In this document: piece after piece, positions 23,661 through 35,296 of the stretch | How positions within the stretch are numbered: position 1 is the stretch's first letter | Layout of the letters: each line of letters starts with the position of its first letter | From: Ampelocalamus luodianensis | Taxonomy: Eukaryota; Streptophyta; Magnoliopsida; Poales; Poaceae | DNA length: 64,000 nt | Direction: 5' to 3' | Assembly: GCA_036346255.1 (NCBI GenBank) | Contig: CM070638.1 | Coordinates: 40,176,394 to 40,240,393, forward strand | Translations under genes and position numbers: made by a program | The notes under the pieces: model-generated | Seen by the model: only the letters and a program-made list of their open reading frames with translations | Database searches by the model: none | What the model was told of the DNA's origin: nothing

Positions 23661-24085
23661 GTGAGTTGAGCTTTGAGCCCAATGACCGTTTACCTCAAGG
23701 TTTCTCCTCCGAAAGGTCACCACGTTTGGTGTCAAGGGCAAGTTAGCTCCTCGATATGTCGGTCCATACCGTGTTATCGAGAAGAAAGGAGCCGTTGCCT
23801 ACAAGTTGGAGTTGCTCACTGCACTTGCGGGGTACATGATGTGTTCCATGTGTCCCAAATAAAGAAGTGACTCGTGTTCCAACGGAGGAAGCTCCGTTGG
23901 AAACTCTTGATGTTCGTGAAGATTTGACCTATCATGAGCACCTGCTCGCATACTCGAGAGACGAGCGAAGAACAAGGAACAGGACCATCAAGTTCCTTAA
24001 AGTTCAGTGGTCAAACCATTCCGAGGACGAGGCTACTTGGGAGCGAGAAGATCGTCTCCGTCTGCACTATCCCTCCTTCTTTTAG
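23661..24085 (+). pseudogene. E4 integrase tail and chromodomain
   Basis: After the integrase core come the conserved KVSPPKGH and FHVSQIKK pieces (about 23700-23870). A chromodomain follows at 23940-24085: RTIKFLKVQWSNHSEDEATW, then EREDRLRLHYPSFF and a stop at 24083-24085. Chromodomains of chromoviruses bind modified histones and steer insertion, often into heterochromatin. The presence of this domain and its end position place E4 among the Tekay/Del chromoviruses. Confidence 0.85.
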
Positions 24086-24109
24086 AGTGAACCAAATCTC
24101 GGGGCGAGA

Positions 24110-24127
24110 TTTTTGTAAGGGGAGGTT
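24110..24127 (+). other. E4 polypurine tract
   Basis: GTAAGGGGAGG lies directly before the 3' LTR start at 24128. This is where plus-strand DNA synthesis is primed. Position and purine content support the call. Confidence 0.8.
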
Positions 24128-27100
24128 TGTAACATCCCCATTTTGGCTTGTGTTTCAAATGTAATAAAATGAGGATAAATTAAAACTTTTCCTTCATCCT
24201 TTTACTTTTGAAACTTTTCAAATTCTTGTAAAGGAATTTTGGGAAATTCAAAATCAAAATCCTCATTTATCTCAAGTCAAAACCTTCTGGTCAAATCTTC
24301 TGTTAAACCCTTGGAAATAATTTTCCTTGGTCCTAGGGTGGCTTAGTAACACCTCTGAATTATTTCATAATTTTGGAAATTATTTGAAATATTTTAGAGG
24401 CCATCAAACCTTGGTCAAACTCATGAAATAACCTTCGGAATTTCTTGAGAAAATCTCAGTGCACAAAAACCTCTGGAAATTTTATGGAAGGTTAACCCTA
24501 AGGTCAGAAGCTCCAGTCAAAATTTCATAAATTTTGGAGTCGATTTGATGCCTCAATTAAATCCCAAAGTTTCAGTTCAAAAATCAAAACCTAAGCGGTT
24601 TGCACTTTTCCTCGGTGCGAGTCGGACTCGGGCTCGAGTCACTTGACTCGACCGAGCCAACTAATCGCACTGCACGCGCCGAGCGGCGCGCGCGCGTTAT
24701 CGGCCATTAGATCTCCATCGAACGGCTCTCATTCGTAAGCATTCGGACAACTCCGGTTGCCCTCGATTCTCCGTTTGATTTCAATCGGGCGGTCGACGTT
24801 CGTCCGATGCCGCTTTCAACGCGATCGCACGCTAGCCCTTGGATGCAAATCGAGCGGTGGTCGTCGCCGCCTTCCTCTCGCTCGCGCGCTATGCGCCATG
24901 GCGGAGCGGCGTGGCGCGCGAGCGCCTTGTCCCATCCGGCGACCTGCAACGGGTGTCTGCGGCGCATTAAATGCCCGCACTCCACCGCCCGTTTAGTCGT
25001 CGTCTCAATCGCTCTCCGCCGCCACGGCGACCGCGCAGCGGCGAGAACCCGAGGCGAGCAACGGTGCTCTCTCGCTCTTCACGCTACTTAAGCCCCGGTC
25101 ACCTCCGTTGGCTTCCTTTCCTCTTCCCGCAGCTCTCTCTTGCACCCTCTGAGCTTGAGCGAGCCCATACCACCCCAGCGCCCATCTCCGCCATTACCGA
25201 GCTTGGAGCTCCTGCCGATGGTGCTCCAGTGGCTCCTCGCCCGATTCTTCCTCCCGCTCCTTCCTTTTACCTCTGTGGTGCTTAACCCTCACCCTATTTT
25301 GGGTTTCTCTGAGAGCAATGGGATTGAGTTTTGGAGCTCGCGGCGCCAGTGCCCCCTTTTCTTCTCGGTGCGGTGAAGACCCCATTTCCCAATCCTCGCC
25401 TCCGGAGCTTCTACGTGGTATTGCGGCTCATGGTACCAACCGGTGTTGCTAGTTTGGCCCAGTTGACCCTCCACGGTGAAGCTCTTCGCATCGCCATTGG
25501 ACTTCGCCGCCGGCTGCTCGATCATCCTCCGTCCACCCCAACCCCGTCATCATCTTGATGAACCCTGTGAGCTTCACTATCCCCGCTTAGCTTTTGCTGC
25601 ACCGTGGTCATGGTTCCCTGTTTCGGTCGCGCCGCCGCCGCCGTTAGCCTCCGGCTCGCCGCCGGCTATCGTTTGGACTCCGGTTGGTCGCGCTAAGTCC
25701 ATAGGACCCCGTCATAGCTTTTGCACCCGTCCATTTGCGCGTAGCTTAGCCATATCGTCGTTTTCGTTTTCGGCCGTAGCACCCCCTCCGCCTCTCGCCG
25801 CCGCGTCAGGTCGCCATTGACCTCGCCGCTGGTGCCATCAGGTGCGCAATAGTGCTAGGATCCCGTTTTGGCCCTTGGCCGGCGTCGCCATGGCGATTCT
25901 CACCGGCGACGAGCCGAGCAAGCTCGCGACCGGGAACTCCTCTGTTGTCGGGTGGAGCTCCAGGTCGAGGGCGACGTGGCTCATTACTGGTCGTCCGATC
26001 TGAGATCTCGCCCTCGCCTCTCACGTCGCCGCCCTCTTCTGCGCTCGGTGCGTGTCGCTCGGATTCAACCGGGGACGTCCGATCTGTGATCGACGGCTCT
26101 CAATCGTCCACGTCTCCGGATGTTAGGAAAGTCCCGAGAGTGCTAAGTCCCGAAATCAGTATCACATTAGGGTCTTGTCATTTTCATATCTTTGTCATCT
26201 TAGCTCCAAATTAGATGATTCCAATTTTGTTAGCTTCCTTATAACTTGAACTTAAATAGAAAAATAACTGGAGACCATGATAAAACCTGGAAAACCATTT
26301 TCAAAAATAGTAAACAAGTGAACTTAATACTGTTTTTCAGAACTTTAGCAAACTTGTAAAATGCATAACTTTTAATCTATAGATCATTTTTGTATGAATC
26401 CAATTGGATTAGCTTCCACTGATAGTGTATTTGCTAGGAAAATTGGTTTCACAAATTTTACTGTTTTTAGAAATCATAAGGATCATATTTTAGTTTAATA
26501 ACCTAAACAATTTAGACAAATCATAACTCTTTCAATATAACTCCAAATGACCTGAAATTTTATATGGGTTACCACTATACCAGTAAGTAGCTAGCATAAA
26601 AATTTCAGCTTCAAAATCTTTTTAGAAAATGTTTTTGCTACAGTGCTAATTATGGCCGAAAATAGGTTTTTAGAGAATACCTTTTGCACCACAAATCCAA
26701 ATTAGGTTTTTCCAGTTCCTATGTCTAGGTATATTCGTATTCTACCTTGTGTATAAATTTCGTCGCATTTGGATAATTTTTGCTTGCTCTTTTATTTAAG
26801 TGTTGCTCGTCTTATTGGTTGTTTTCGCTCTTTCGCTTAGGATTCGATATTTGCGGTAACCCCGAGAACGACCCTCCGCAACAATTTGAGCAACAGCAAG
26901 AAGGCAAGCAGTTTGATCATTTCCCATTTGATCCCACTACTTTTAAAGTCTAATATTTTGTTTAACTTCTATGTATGCATTGCTATTTTATTGTTAAATT
27001 GATTAGTTAATCCTCTAGTTGCATAATCTGTAGGTAAATGTTTATCCTCTACTACCTGAGCCTAGGTTATTTGCTGTGATTAGAGTTCGTTGGATGAGCT

Positions 27101-28521
27101 CTTGTCACTTAGTAGATTTTGAATAAATATTGCTTAGCCATGCCTAGTATCGGTAGTATTGGGCGATCATCGACTTAGTCGGTGATCTTGATCACACAAA
27201 TGCTATTATTATTCCATTATGTCCAACCCTTGTGTTTTACCATTTTGCAAATCAAAAACTGAAAACAAAAATTATATCTTGGCTTGGGCACAATGGTATG
27301 TTGGGTGATCTGTTGGGTGTGAGTGGAATGGTGCCTAATTCCCTAAGGACCGAGTTACTTGTGCCATTGATCCAAGCAATTATTGCGTGCTAACCACACG
27401 AGGGGGATATGGAACCTCTCTTGACTAAGTACTTTGGGAGGTGTTAATTATGAGCTGGTCGGTGGGTGTGTTTCCTGTGTGCGTGTGTTTGTGGTGTTGG
27501 AGGGGAGCATTAGCAGACCGGTTAGGCTGTCTAATGTGTCTTTCTCCCGTGGGTTGCGGCTCTTAATTAGCATCGTCCATTGGAAAGCGTCTTGTTAGAC
27601 TTAGCCATGCCTCGCATACCAAAGGAAGTGTGCTAACCGTGGTGGTGGAAAGGCGGTCTATCGTGTGGATACATTGGTACACCCTGCGGGTTAAAACTAT
27701 TCGAATAGCCTCGTCCTAGGTTATGGACACGCTTGGTTATTTCCACAAGAACTAGACTACAACCTTTTAAAAACTTAAACTTGACATGGGTGGTATGAAG
27801 GGTACTTCATGCTATTGTTGTGGTGACTATGGGTTAGTCACTTCTAGGTTGGTGTTGTCATCTATCTATTGATATAATTGTCTCTCTTTTATTTGAACAA
27901 TAAAAGTTAATTGCAAACTTGCTTTGACTCTATTACCTTATTGCAAATGAAAACTTGCTTTATCTTGAAAATAAGTCCAAAGCTTCATCCACTTAAATAA
28001 AGCTTGCATGTAGTTAAATATAGTTCTGTTATCTCACACGTCGATCTTGCAGTACAAAAACAAGTTTTGTACTCATCCGCTTGCTTAATATTAATTGTTG
28101 CAGAGGAAGAAGGTGAGCCCCAAGGGCCTCACTTTTGTGAGCTGTGTTGCGGCGCTGTTTGGGACGATTAGCTTGGCGGTCCGGTCGGTTGCCTTGTGGG
28201 TAAAGGCACATCGATTGGCTTTTGTTTATCGCCATCTTATGGCCATTTTGCTTCCGCTGTTTAAATTAGTTACTTATGTGTTATTTGGTCGGTCGGCCTC
28301 TCTTTTGTAATAACTCTCCTTATATTATCTATGTCTTTCAGTTGTTGCTTTTGCTTCGGCTCTATGTGCATGAATGGAATTGATGCATGATTTTGTAACG
28401 GGGTGTGTATACTGCATTTCTGGGAAGTATACATATCTCGAGGCTTGGTTTATTTGATTTGTACTGTTAGGACCAAGTGGATGATTAAACAGTACAAGCC
28501 GAATAAACCGGGGTCCTCAGA
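24128..28521 (+). repeat. E4 3' LTR
   Basis: The LTR matches the 5' LTR along its length (4394 against 4419 bp). It starts identically and ends TCCTCAGA, where the other LTR ends TCCTCACA. The half from about 26200 on is nearly identical to its partner. The first 2 kb differs by many short indels, mostly losses, at CTG, CCG and short homopolymer contexts. Confidence 0.9.
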
Positions 28522-28562
28522 AATTATTTTTAGCCAGAAGTTTGAAAATTTGGGATGTTACA

Positions 28563-28760
28563 TCCAAGTACCAGTTCATTGCTTCTACGAGCAGTTATCT
28601 GGTCGGGGATAATGTACAGGACCTCTTCCGACCAGGCTACCCATAATGTAACCTTTGGAATCCTTACGACCACGGGGTCGTTAGCCTTAGGGGTTACGAC
28701 CACGAAGGTCGTGCGGTCCTTAATTAAATAAAGTAATATTTAGATATTTAATCCTTGTCA
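28563..28760 (-). repeat. E1 3' LTR, proximal fragment
   Basis: This piece aligns with 43327-43516 of the intact E1 LTR, sharing AAGTACCAGTTCATT, CCATAATGTAACCTTTGGAA and TTAATTAAATAAAGTAATAT. On the minus strand it starts TGACAAGGATTAAAT. Homology stops precisely at 28563, the base after the E2 terminus. The part of the LTR equivalent to about 43131-43326 is present in neither fragment. Confidence 0.85.
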
Positions 28761-28775
28761 GCTAGCCCTCGAACT
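28761..28775 (-). other. E1 polypurine tract
   Basis: The minus strand reads TTCGAGGGCTAGC immediately before the 3' LTR start TGACAAGG. The position fits the plus-strand primer of E1, although the tract is short. Confidence 0.55.
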
Positions 28776-29088
28776 TTAAATGAATTTGTAGTGTGAACCT
28801 TCTCTAATGAAATCATATCGGGGAAAACCTCTGTCTTAATGGCAAAGTTAACGAGGTGGTTCATATTCATTTTAAAGTTGAGAAACCGTTTGGGAAACTG
28901 AAGAATTTTCTGTCCATTTGGCTTTGGGCAACTCCCCATTCTAGTTAATGAAATAAGGCTATAAAATCCCCATTGCGCATGGCTTTAAGGTTTTTACGTG
29001 CTCAGATTTTCTTAAATCCCTTTTCCTTTTCTTGTCGAAGAAATTTTCTCCAACCTCTTTTTGTCTTTCTCCGCCCAAGAAATCAGTA

Positions 29089-31942
29089 ATGTCAGATCCA
29101 GTCACCCAATGGTCTGTTTCAGATTTGAGCATGAAGAAGCTCAAGAGTCTGGAGAGGGTTGGGATGCTTCTTGACCGGACCTTGATCCGTTGGAGATCGG
29201 TGGCTGGGGTGCATTTTCCTTGCGGTGAAGAGTGAGAAATCCCGGTTTTCCTCACATATGTCGAGTGCGACTTTAGGTTGCCGATTCACCCATTCCATCC
29301 CAAGGTCTTAGAGCACTATGGAACCGAACTGGTGAATCTAGCTCCCAATTCGATTGTCAACATCAGCATCTTTATCTTCCTCTGCGAGGCTTACCTAGGG
29401 ATCCTGCCAAATCTGGAAGTCTTCAGGTATTTCTACAAGATGTCGAGGTCAAGGAAATCGATGGTGTTACCTGGGGAGTGCGATCTACACCTCCACGACG
29501 AGAAGGCCGATGAGTACATCCGTATGTACTCAAAATCTTCGTGGTCGTTATGGAAGAAAAGCTGGTTCTACATGACTGTCACCAAAGAAGACAACCTTTG
29601 CTTCACCAGCCAGGTGGTGGTCTAGAACCCAAGATAGCATTCCTCTGTGAAGGAGGGAAGAGTGGGGAGTTGGATTGAAGCCATCCAACCCCTTAGCATC
29701 AAGGGGCTGACCTCTTGGCATGTGGTGAAAAAGTTCTCCACATACCGGGTAAGCCCCCTGAAGCTCCAATCACGTACATCGCTCTGGTACGTTGGTCGTG
29801 ACAATATGATCATTGACTCTGCAGAATGTAAGTCCCACAAATCCCGACCACTGTTGTTTGCTTTGGTTGATTATTTTGTAACCTTGAAATCTTTTCTCTT
29901 CCTACAGCTCTTTCCGCTGAAGAAGTCAAAGAATGGATCAAGATGATCTATGCTGGGGAGCCTAATGATGAGGCTGTGGTTCCCTGTATTTTGGCATCCT
30001 GTTCTCCAGAGAAGAGAATAGAGAATATGTAAAAAAAATTTAAAAAAAATCATTTCATTATTTATGTAATTTTCTGATCGGCATGCCATAACTTTGTTTT
30101 TATGTAGAGTCGGCCGGGCTAGAGATCAACGAGCTTACTGGGAGCTCTGATCCAATCGATGCTCTGACCCCTGATGCCCCAACGACCACTCAAGAGGGTG
30201 GCTCCTTGGAGGTAAGAGGGGCATCAAAAAGGAATTTACATTTCTAGATGAAGTATTCCACCACCAAACTAACTTTGATGTCTAATTAGGCGAGAGCAAA
30301 AGAGGATCTACCGACCGAAATCATCGTGATCGCGTATTCTGAAGTGGTTGTGACTGACCAGGCTATTGCTACAGAGTCAACCGTCCAAGAGGTCGACGAG
30401 ACCACAAGCTCCGATTCAATGGTCAGAGATCTTATTCTTGACCAACTGGTCGAGGATATTTCCTTCGACCTCTTGGCGCAGGGTGTGAGGGGTCTAGCCA
30501 GCCCTACTGGTTCGGAACTGGTGAAATCGGTTGAGAAGAAAAAGGAAGGCAAGCGCCCTGGACTTTGCTCCAGGATGTTTCAAGATCAAAACCAAGAAGA
30601 CCAGGTATGTACACACGAAAAGAAACTTATGTAAATACATACCTTCAATGTTTTTGATATTCTATAATCTTGATTTTCCTTTCTTTTATTTTCATAGATC
30701 CTCTGGTGTTTCGATTGTTTTCGATCAGAGCACCCCTTAGGAGGAAAGACTGGTCAAGCCAGCCCCCGAGCAGGTGGCAACGCCAGCGCCTGCTCAGGAA
30801 CCAGTGGCGGTGCCAACCCTACCTAAGGATGCAGATGTTCTAGAAGTATCCCGATAGGTTTCAACCACTGCTGGGATCGCTCAAGGAGAGGGAATTTCCT
30901 CATTTTTAAGGTATCCTCATCCCAGCAACTTCCCAGTTGCCCTCGGATCTTCAATGATGAGAAGCTCGACGAGGCCTAGAAGAGAATTTCGGACCGTCGG
31001 CTAAAGATGGGTCTCAATGATACCTATTCTGAATATACGGATATGGTGATCCATGTAAACACCTATGGCCACTCTTATAGCCCTTTCTTCAGAGTTTATG
31101 AAAAAACTTAAGGAAGTTTGCTATTTGTTGCATATGGTGGAGAATTTTGTTGTGGTCAGAGGACTGACCTAGTGTATAACTAGTTTGAAAAAGGAAAATT
31201 TCAAACTAAATAGTAAGTACTTTTCTTCCTGAATTTTTCTTCCCGTTTATATCTTGTTTTCTATTGTTTATAAATTTCTTCTCTTGCCATTTTTGATAGA
31301 ATTAAAAAAAATATTGAGATAGAGGCTATGGCTAAAGAAGCCAAAATAACTAGTCTTGAAGAGGCTGTAAGGCCTACGACTGGTCGATCGAAGACTGGTC
31401 GACCAAGTTCAATGAGGACTCTCTCAAGCACAAAGAAGCCATCGAGGCTTCCGAGAAGAAAGCTCAAGGTATCCGATCATAAACTTGACCAGGTTTATTA
31501 TGTGTTGCAATCATATTTCTTTAACTTTTGATCCACTCGTGCAGAGCAAGTTCAAAAAATAGAAAAAAAACTCTTAAGTTCAAGCATGACCAGGAGGTAG
31601 AACTCGAGCGGAGCCTTGAAGAAAAGGTCAAAGCTCTCAACAAAATGCTCTTCAATATGGGATCGGGATCATGTCTGCCCTTTTTAGGAGATTCGGCAGA
31701 GAAGATAAACTAATTTGGCCAACAACTTGAAGATCTCAAAAGTTTGCTCGAGACAACTCGAAAGAACAACACAGACTATGAAGGACGCCGTTGCTAACAT
31801 AGTCAGCCTTGCTTTGGCAAAGTTGAAAGCTTCTGACACCTCCATTCACCACCAAGCTGTCGAAGTGGACTTCAACTGCTCGGAGGATGAAGCAGTTAAG
31901 TTATTTGAGGAAGTGACGCCTCTCAGAAACAAGGTTGCATAA
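29089..31942 (+). pseudogene. Antisense ORF of E1: putative gypsy-type transposon protein
   Basis: This plus-strand coding unit is opposite to E1 gag-pol and starts at ATG 29089. The first exon contains LPIHPFHPKVLEHYGTELVN, NISIFIFLCEAYLGI and FRYFYKMSRS, the recognisable core of the grass putative gypsy-type transposon family (PF04195-like). Introns look canonical: donor GCAGAAT/GTAAGT near 29827 with acceptor CTACAG near 29907, donor TTGGAG/GTAAGA near 30212 with acceptor TAATTAG near 30290, and others. The 3' part is Lys/Glu-rich and coiled-coil-like (31540-31940). In-frame stops at 29233-29235 and 29623-29625 show decay. Its function is unknown; extra antisense ORFs near the 3' LTR are a known trait of Tat elements. 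Confidence 0.75.
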
Positions 31943-31989
31943 GAAATGGAGGTCAGATCTCCGTCGCATAGTGACTGGTCTAGCGGTCC

Positions 31990-33015
31990 CAAAGAGTAGA
32001 TTGATATAAAATTACAAATGCAAAAAACTTACCTTTTATTATCAATAAAGTCTGTCTTTATCTTTTCAACTTTAATAAGTGTTCATATATTTCCTAGCCC
32101 CTGATTGCTTGTGTAGTAGAATAACTTACTAAGGAAGCAGTAGACCAAGAAAAAAGAGCACAAGTTGCAACCAACGTACAAAGTATGTGCTGATTATGTG
32201 GTAAAACTGATCGTAATAATACTAGGAAATCTATTTAGTCAGAACCAATGCATGATTTCAACTAGTTGTAGATCTGTTTTCATAATCGAAATACAAGTAG
32301 ATACATTGTATGGTCGGAAGTTATTATAAGACTTGTCTTGATGAGAAGAAACTATGCAAGGATGTATGCAGGAAAAAACGATAAGTGTTCATATTTATAC
32401 TTAGTATCCAAGCTGGTCATAAAGGTTGCTAAGAATCAAATACATGATTAACACTTTGCCAAACGTATTCGTTCTCAAGTTCTGACTAGCAGCGAAGATC
32501 CTAAGAAAAGGACCGTCGCTAGGAAACTCCTTCCAATGGACATGACTACATGCAGAGAGGAGAAATTTCGACTAGGAAGCTTTCTACGTCCTGATCAGTA
32601 GCCAAAACAAGAGTAGAATAGAATGTTAAAATGAAGAAAGTTAGCCGTTGAATTCATAATCATGTAAGAAACTATATCAAGTTGTCTAAGTTATGCTCCT
32701 TTACTTGTTTGCTTCTTTGAGAAAAGAGTGTATGGTCGCTCGTGAGAACCATCGCTGTGATGGTCACGATTAGGACCTGTATGGCTTGTGACAATTATGT
32801 CAACGCCAAAAAAAGTAAAAGATACCCTTTGAAAGGATATCAGAGAGAAACGTGCCTTCCCCGACAAGTGTAAACAACAATAGTCTGTGACCAGATAACG
32901 GATAATAGACATATAAACAACATCACTTATCGAAAAGGAAAATCATCTTTATTGAAATTGAAATTGAAATGGAAAAGAACAACTATACAAAAAACTTACG
33001 CAGTTGATCATTGTT
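31990..33015. other. E1 3' internal non-coding region
   Basis: No coding similarity is visible on either strand between the end of the antisense ORF and the end of integrase. The stretch is AT-rich with many TGGTCG/CGACCA words (for example near 31970, 32310, 32730), which are frequent throughout E1. It is the untranslated segment expected between pol and the antisense ORF in this lineage. Confidence 0.45.
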
Positions 33016-33019
33016 CCAA

Positions 33020-34084
33020 GAATTAGACAAGACATACCCGTCTGACATAGCTAGTCGTACCAAACCTGGTTAGGTGACTTCGACCACAGTGTATAGACCT
33101 TCCCATTTGGGAGAAAGTTTATTGTGATTTGCCTGGCTCTAAATTTTTCTAAGAACCAGATCACCTACAGCTAGGCTGTGAGGTTGCACCTTATGACTGT
33201 GGTACCTTCTCATGGCTTGTTGGTAGACTGTTGATCGTATAAGGGCTTGGTTTCATCATTCTTCAAGGAAATTGATGTCGTCGAGAAGTTGTTCTGTTTA
33301 ATCGTTCTCATTAAAACAATCAGTTCGACCAGAGCCAATTTTTAGTTCTGGAGGAAGCATGGCTTCAACACCGTAAACTAGAAAAAATGGCGTTTCACCG
33401 GTCACACAACTGGTCGTGGTTTGAACGGCCCATAACATAGAGGAAAGTTCTTGAACCCAAGCTCCTGACCGTTGTATTAACTGGTTGAATACTCGACATT
33501 TCACTCCTTGCAGTATTATACCATTAGTTCTCTCGACTACCCCGTTACTCTGTGCGTGAGCAATGGAAGCGTAATGTATCTTGACACCTAAGTCCTCACA
33601 GAATTCCTGAAAATTCCCGCTTGTGAACTAGATACCGTTACCTGTGTGGATACAAGTGGGTATGCCAAATCGTGTGATCATATTTTTTTGTGAGGGACCT
33701 CTTGGCAGCCTCAGTTGTTACCTTAACAACTAGCTCAACTTCTATCTATTTTGTAAATGTATCAATCATTACAAATAGGAATTCAGAGCCCCTGGGTGCT
33801 CTTGGGAAAGGTCCCAGAATGTCTAGTCCCCAGGTTGCAAAAGGCCAAGAAAGAGGTATGGTCTGCAAAGCTTGTGCCGGTTGATGTACTTGTCGACTAT
33901 GAAATTGATATTGTATACACTTCGTCACAAGATTCTTTGCATCATAGAGGGTAGTTGTCCAGTAGTATCTTTGTCTGAAGGCTTTACTGACTAGTGTTCT
34001 GTAGGAATGATGTGCTCCACAAACTCCTCCTAGTATATCAAAGAATAGCTGTAACCCATTCGCTTGAGAAATATATCTCATCAA
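33020..34084 (-). pseudogene. E1 integrase, decayed
   Basis: Minus-strand frames give the zinc-binding region (AHHSYRTLVSKAFRQRYYW, then CIQYQFHSRQVHQPAQAL, with the second cysteine of the CxxC pair replaced by tyrosine). They also give the core start WGLDILGPFPRAPRGSEFLF (first Asp). Further down are pieces near 33500-33700 around VVERTNG (the catalytic Glu region) and the C-terminal WAVQTTTSCVTGETPFFLVY and GVEAMLPPEL at 33300-33450. The domain order and wording match RIRE2-class integrases. It is broken by several frameshifts and stops. Confidence 0.8.
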
Positions 34085-34302
34085 TACTCCGTGAGATCCC
34101 CATTTATAAAGGGTACATTCGATCAGAGTGTATGATTTGGATTTTTGAGCTATACAATTGGCCTCTACATCATCTTTAGGAATTATGCCATGCTAAAGAT
34201 AATTGTAGATCAATATCATCCAATCACTACTAGGGTCGATCTGTACGACCTCCAGTGGAGCATCTTGTCCTTGGAATTGTCGACCACCGATGGTGTATTG
34301 AG

Positions 34303-34593
34303 CTACTTGAGAAAAACTCTGGGCAGGACAGGTGACCTCGTGGAAGCCATCTGTGCCAACTGGTCTGCCAGAAAGTTATCCTTTCTATGAATGTGTTGGA
34401 TCTGAAAACCAAAGAAGTGTTTTTCGAGTTTCCATACTTCCGCCAAATAAGACGACATCTTGGTACTTGAGCATTGATACTCTTTCCCAACTTGATTTGC
34501 TACTAGTTGAGAATCGCCTTTCACTAGTAATATGCGAATCCCGAGCACTCTGGCTGCTCGGAGTCCTGCCAGTAAACCTTCGTACTCTGGCAT
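34303..34593 (-). pseudogene. E1 second RNase H-like domain
   Basis: A 96-codon open stretch reads MPEYEGLLAGLRAARVLGIR, then LLVKGDSQLVANQVGKEYQC, then HIHRKDNFLADQLAQMAST. This is the archaeal/plant-type RNase H (RVT_3) pattern, with the glutamate of the EYEGLL box, the aspartate of KGDSQLV and the final aspartate of NFLADQLA. Tat-lineage elements are known to carry this extra RNase H between the gypsy RNase H and integrase, and it lies exactly there. It is the best preserved E1 domain. Confidence 0.85.
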
Positions 34594-34912
34594 ATTATTT
34601 GTAATAGGAATATTTAACTCCAGTGGGGGATATCAAGACAACTTCAGCCCCCGAGCCTTTGAGCATCAAGGAACCATCAAAGTACATTGTCCACTTGTCG
34701 TTGTGTTCATACTCGGGCCCTTAGGTGAGTTCAAGGTTAGTTTATTCGGTAATAAATTCTACTAAAGCCTAGGACTTGATTGTTGTTCATGAGATAAAAT
34801 GGAGGTCGAACGCCCCAAGTTCGACCGCCTATTTTGCTATTCATCCTGATGATTCCCTATTTTCGAGAACTTGACCAAGAGGGTATCTATTTGGTACGAC
34901 CACTCTATGGAC

Positions 34913-35275
34913 CTAAAAGTAATGCCTTAGTTTTCTTGAAGCCATAAGGAGACTGTATAACAACTTTTGTACTTCTGGATATCGTTCTTTTAGTTCATAT
35001 AATACTTCGCTTACATAGTATACTGGTCGTTGGATGTCACGCTCAATGACCAACAAGGCACTGACTGCCTGTGGCATCGCTGCTAGGTATATCGACAAAG
35101 TTTCTCCTGACCTTGGATATACTAAGATCGGGGTACTCGTAATGTACCTTTTGAGCTCTTCAAAGGCATCGTTTGCCTCTTTAGTCCATTCAAAACTTCC
35201 ATATTTTCGAAAAAGCTTAAAGAAAGATAATCCATTTTCTCCTAACCGTGCTATGAAACGACTTAGCACTGCCAT
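34913..35275 (-). pseudogene. E1 gypsy RNase H domain
   Basis: The frame includes FEWTKEANDAFEELKRYITS, then a segment ending in YLAAMPQAVSALLV, then RPVYYVSEVLYELKERYPEV and LLMASRKLRHYF. In this class the usual acidic residue of the first strand is replaced (YLAAMPQAV), which fits the degenerated native RNase H of Tat elements, whose activity is thought to be taken over by the second RNase H. It lies directly downstream of the reverse transcriptase. Confidence 0.8.
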
Positions 35276-35296
35276 ACAGTCGGTTAGTTTTTGGAC

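Larger units (their letters stand above)
14573..28521 (+). mobile_element. E4: complete Tekay/Del-type chromovirus (Ty3/gypsy)
   Basis: A plus-strand element of 13.9 kb has two 4.4-kb LTRs, a tRNA-iMet type primer site at 18996, gag, protease, reverse transcriptase, RNase H, integrase and a terminal chromodomain, then a polypurine tract at about 24110-24127. It is flanked by AATTA (14568-14572 and 28522-28526). The 3' LTR terminal CA has become GA. It lies inside the U3 of E2. The LTRs are clearly a pair but differ by many 1-3 base indels, and the polyprotein needs at least six frameshifts, so as sequenced the copy is not autonomous. Confidence 0.88.
9100..28562 (-). mobile_element. E2: minus-strand gypsy LTR (solo LTR) split by E3 and E4
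   Basis: Three pieces (9100-11345, 14248-14572 and 28522-28562) join into one LTR when E3 and E4 are removed. On the minus strand it starts TGTAACATCCCAAATTTTC at 28562 and runs through an AT-rich U3. It then passes a GC-rich middle (10500-11340) and reaches the block with CTATTCGAATAG and CTCTGCAGAG (9500-9528). It closely follows the intact solo LTR E8 (54494-57674). Its last roughly 280 bp, known from E8, are missing at 9100. No internal gypsy sequence is present, so it is a solo LTR. Its reading frames over 10600-11290 are GC-rich artefacts. Confidence 0.7.
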
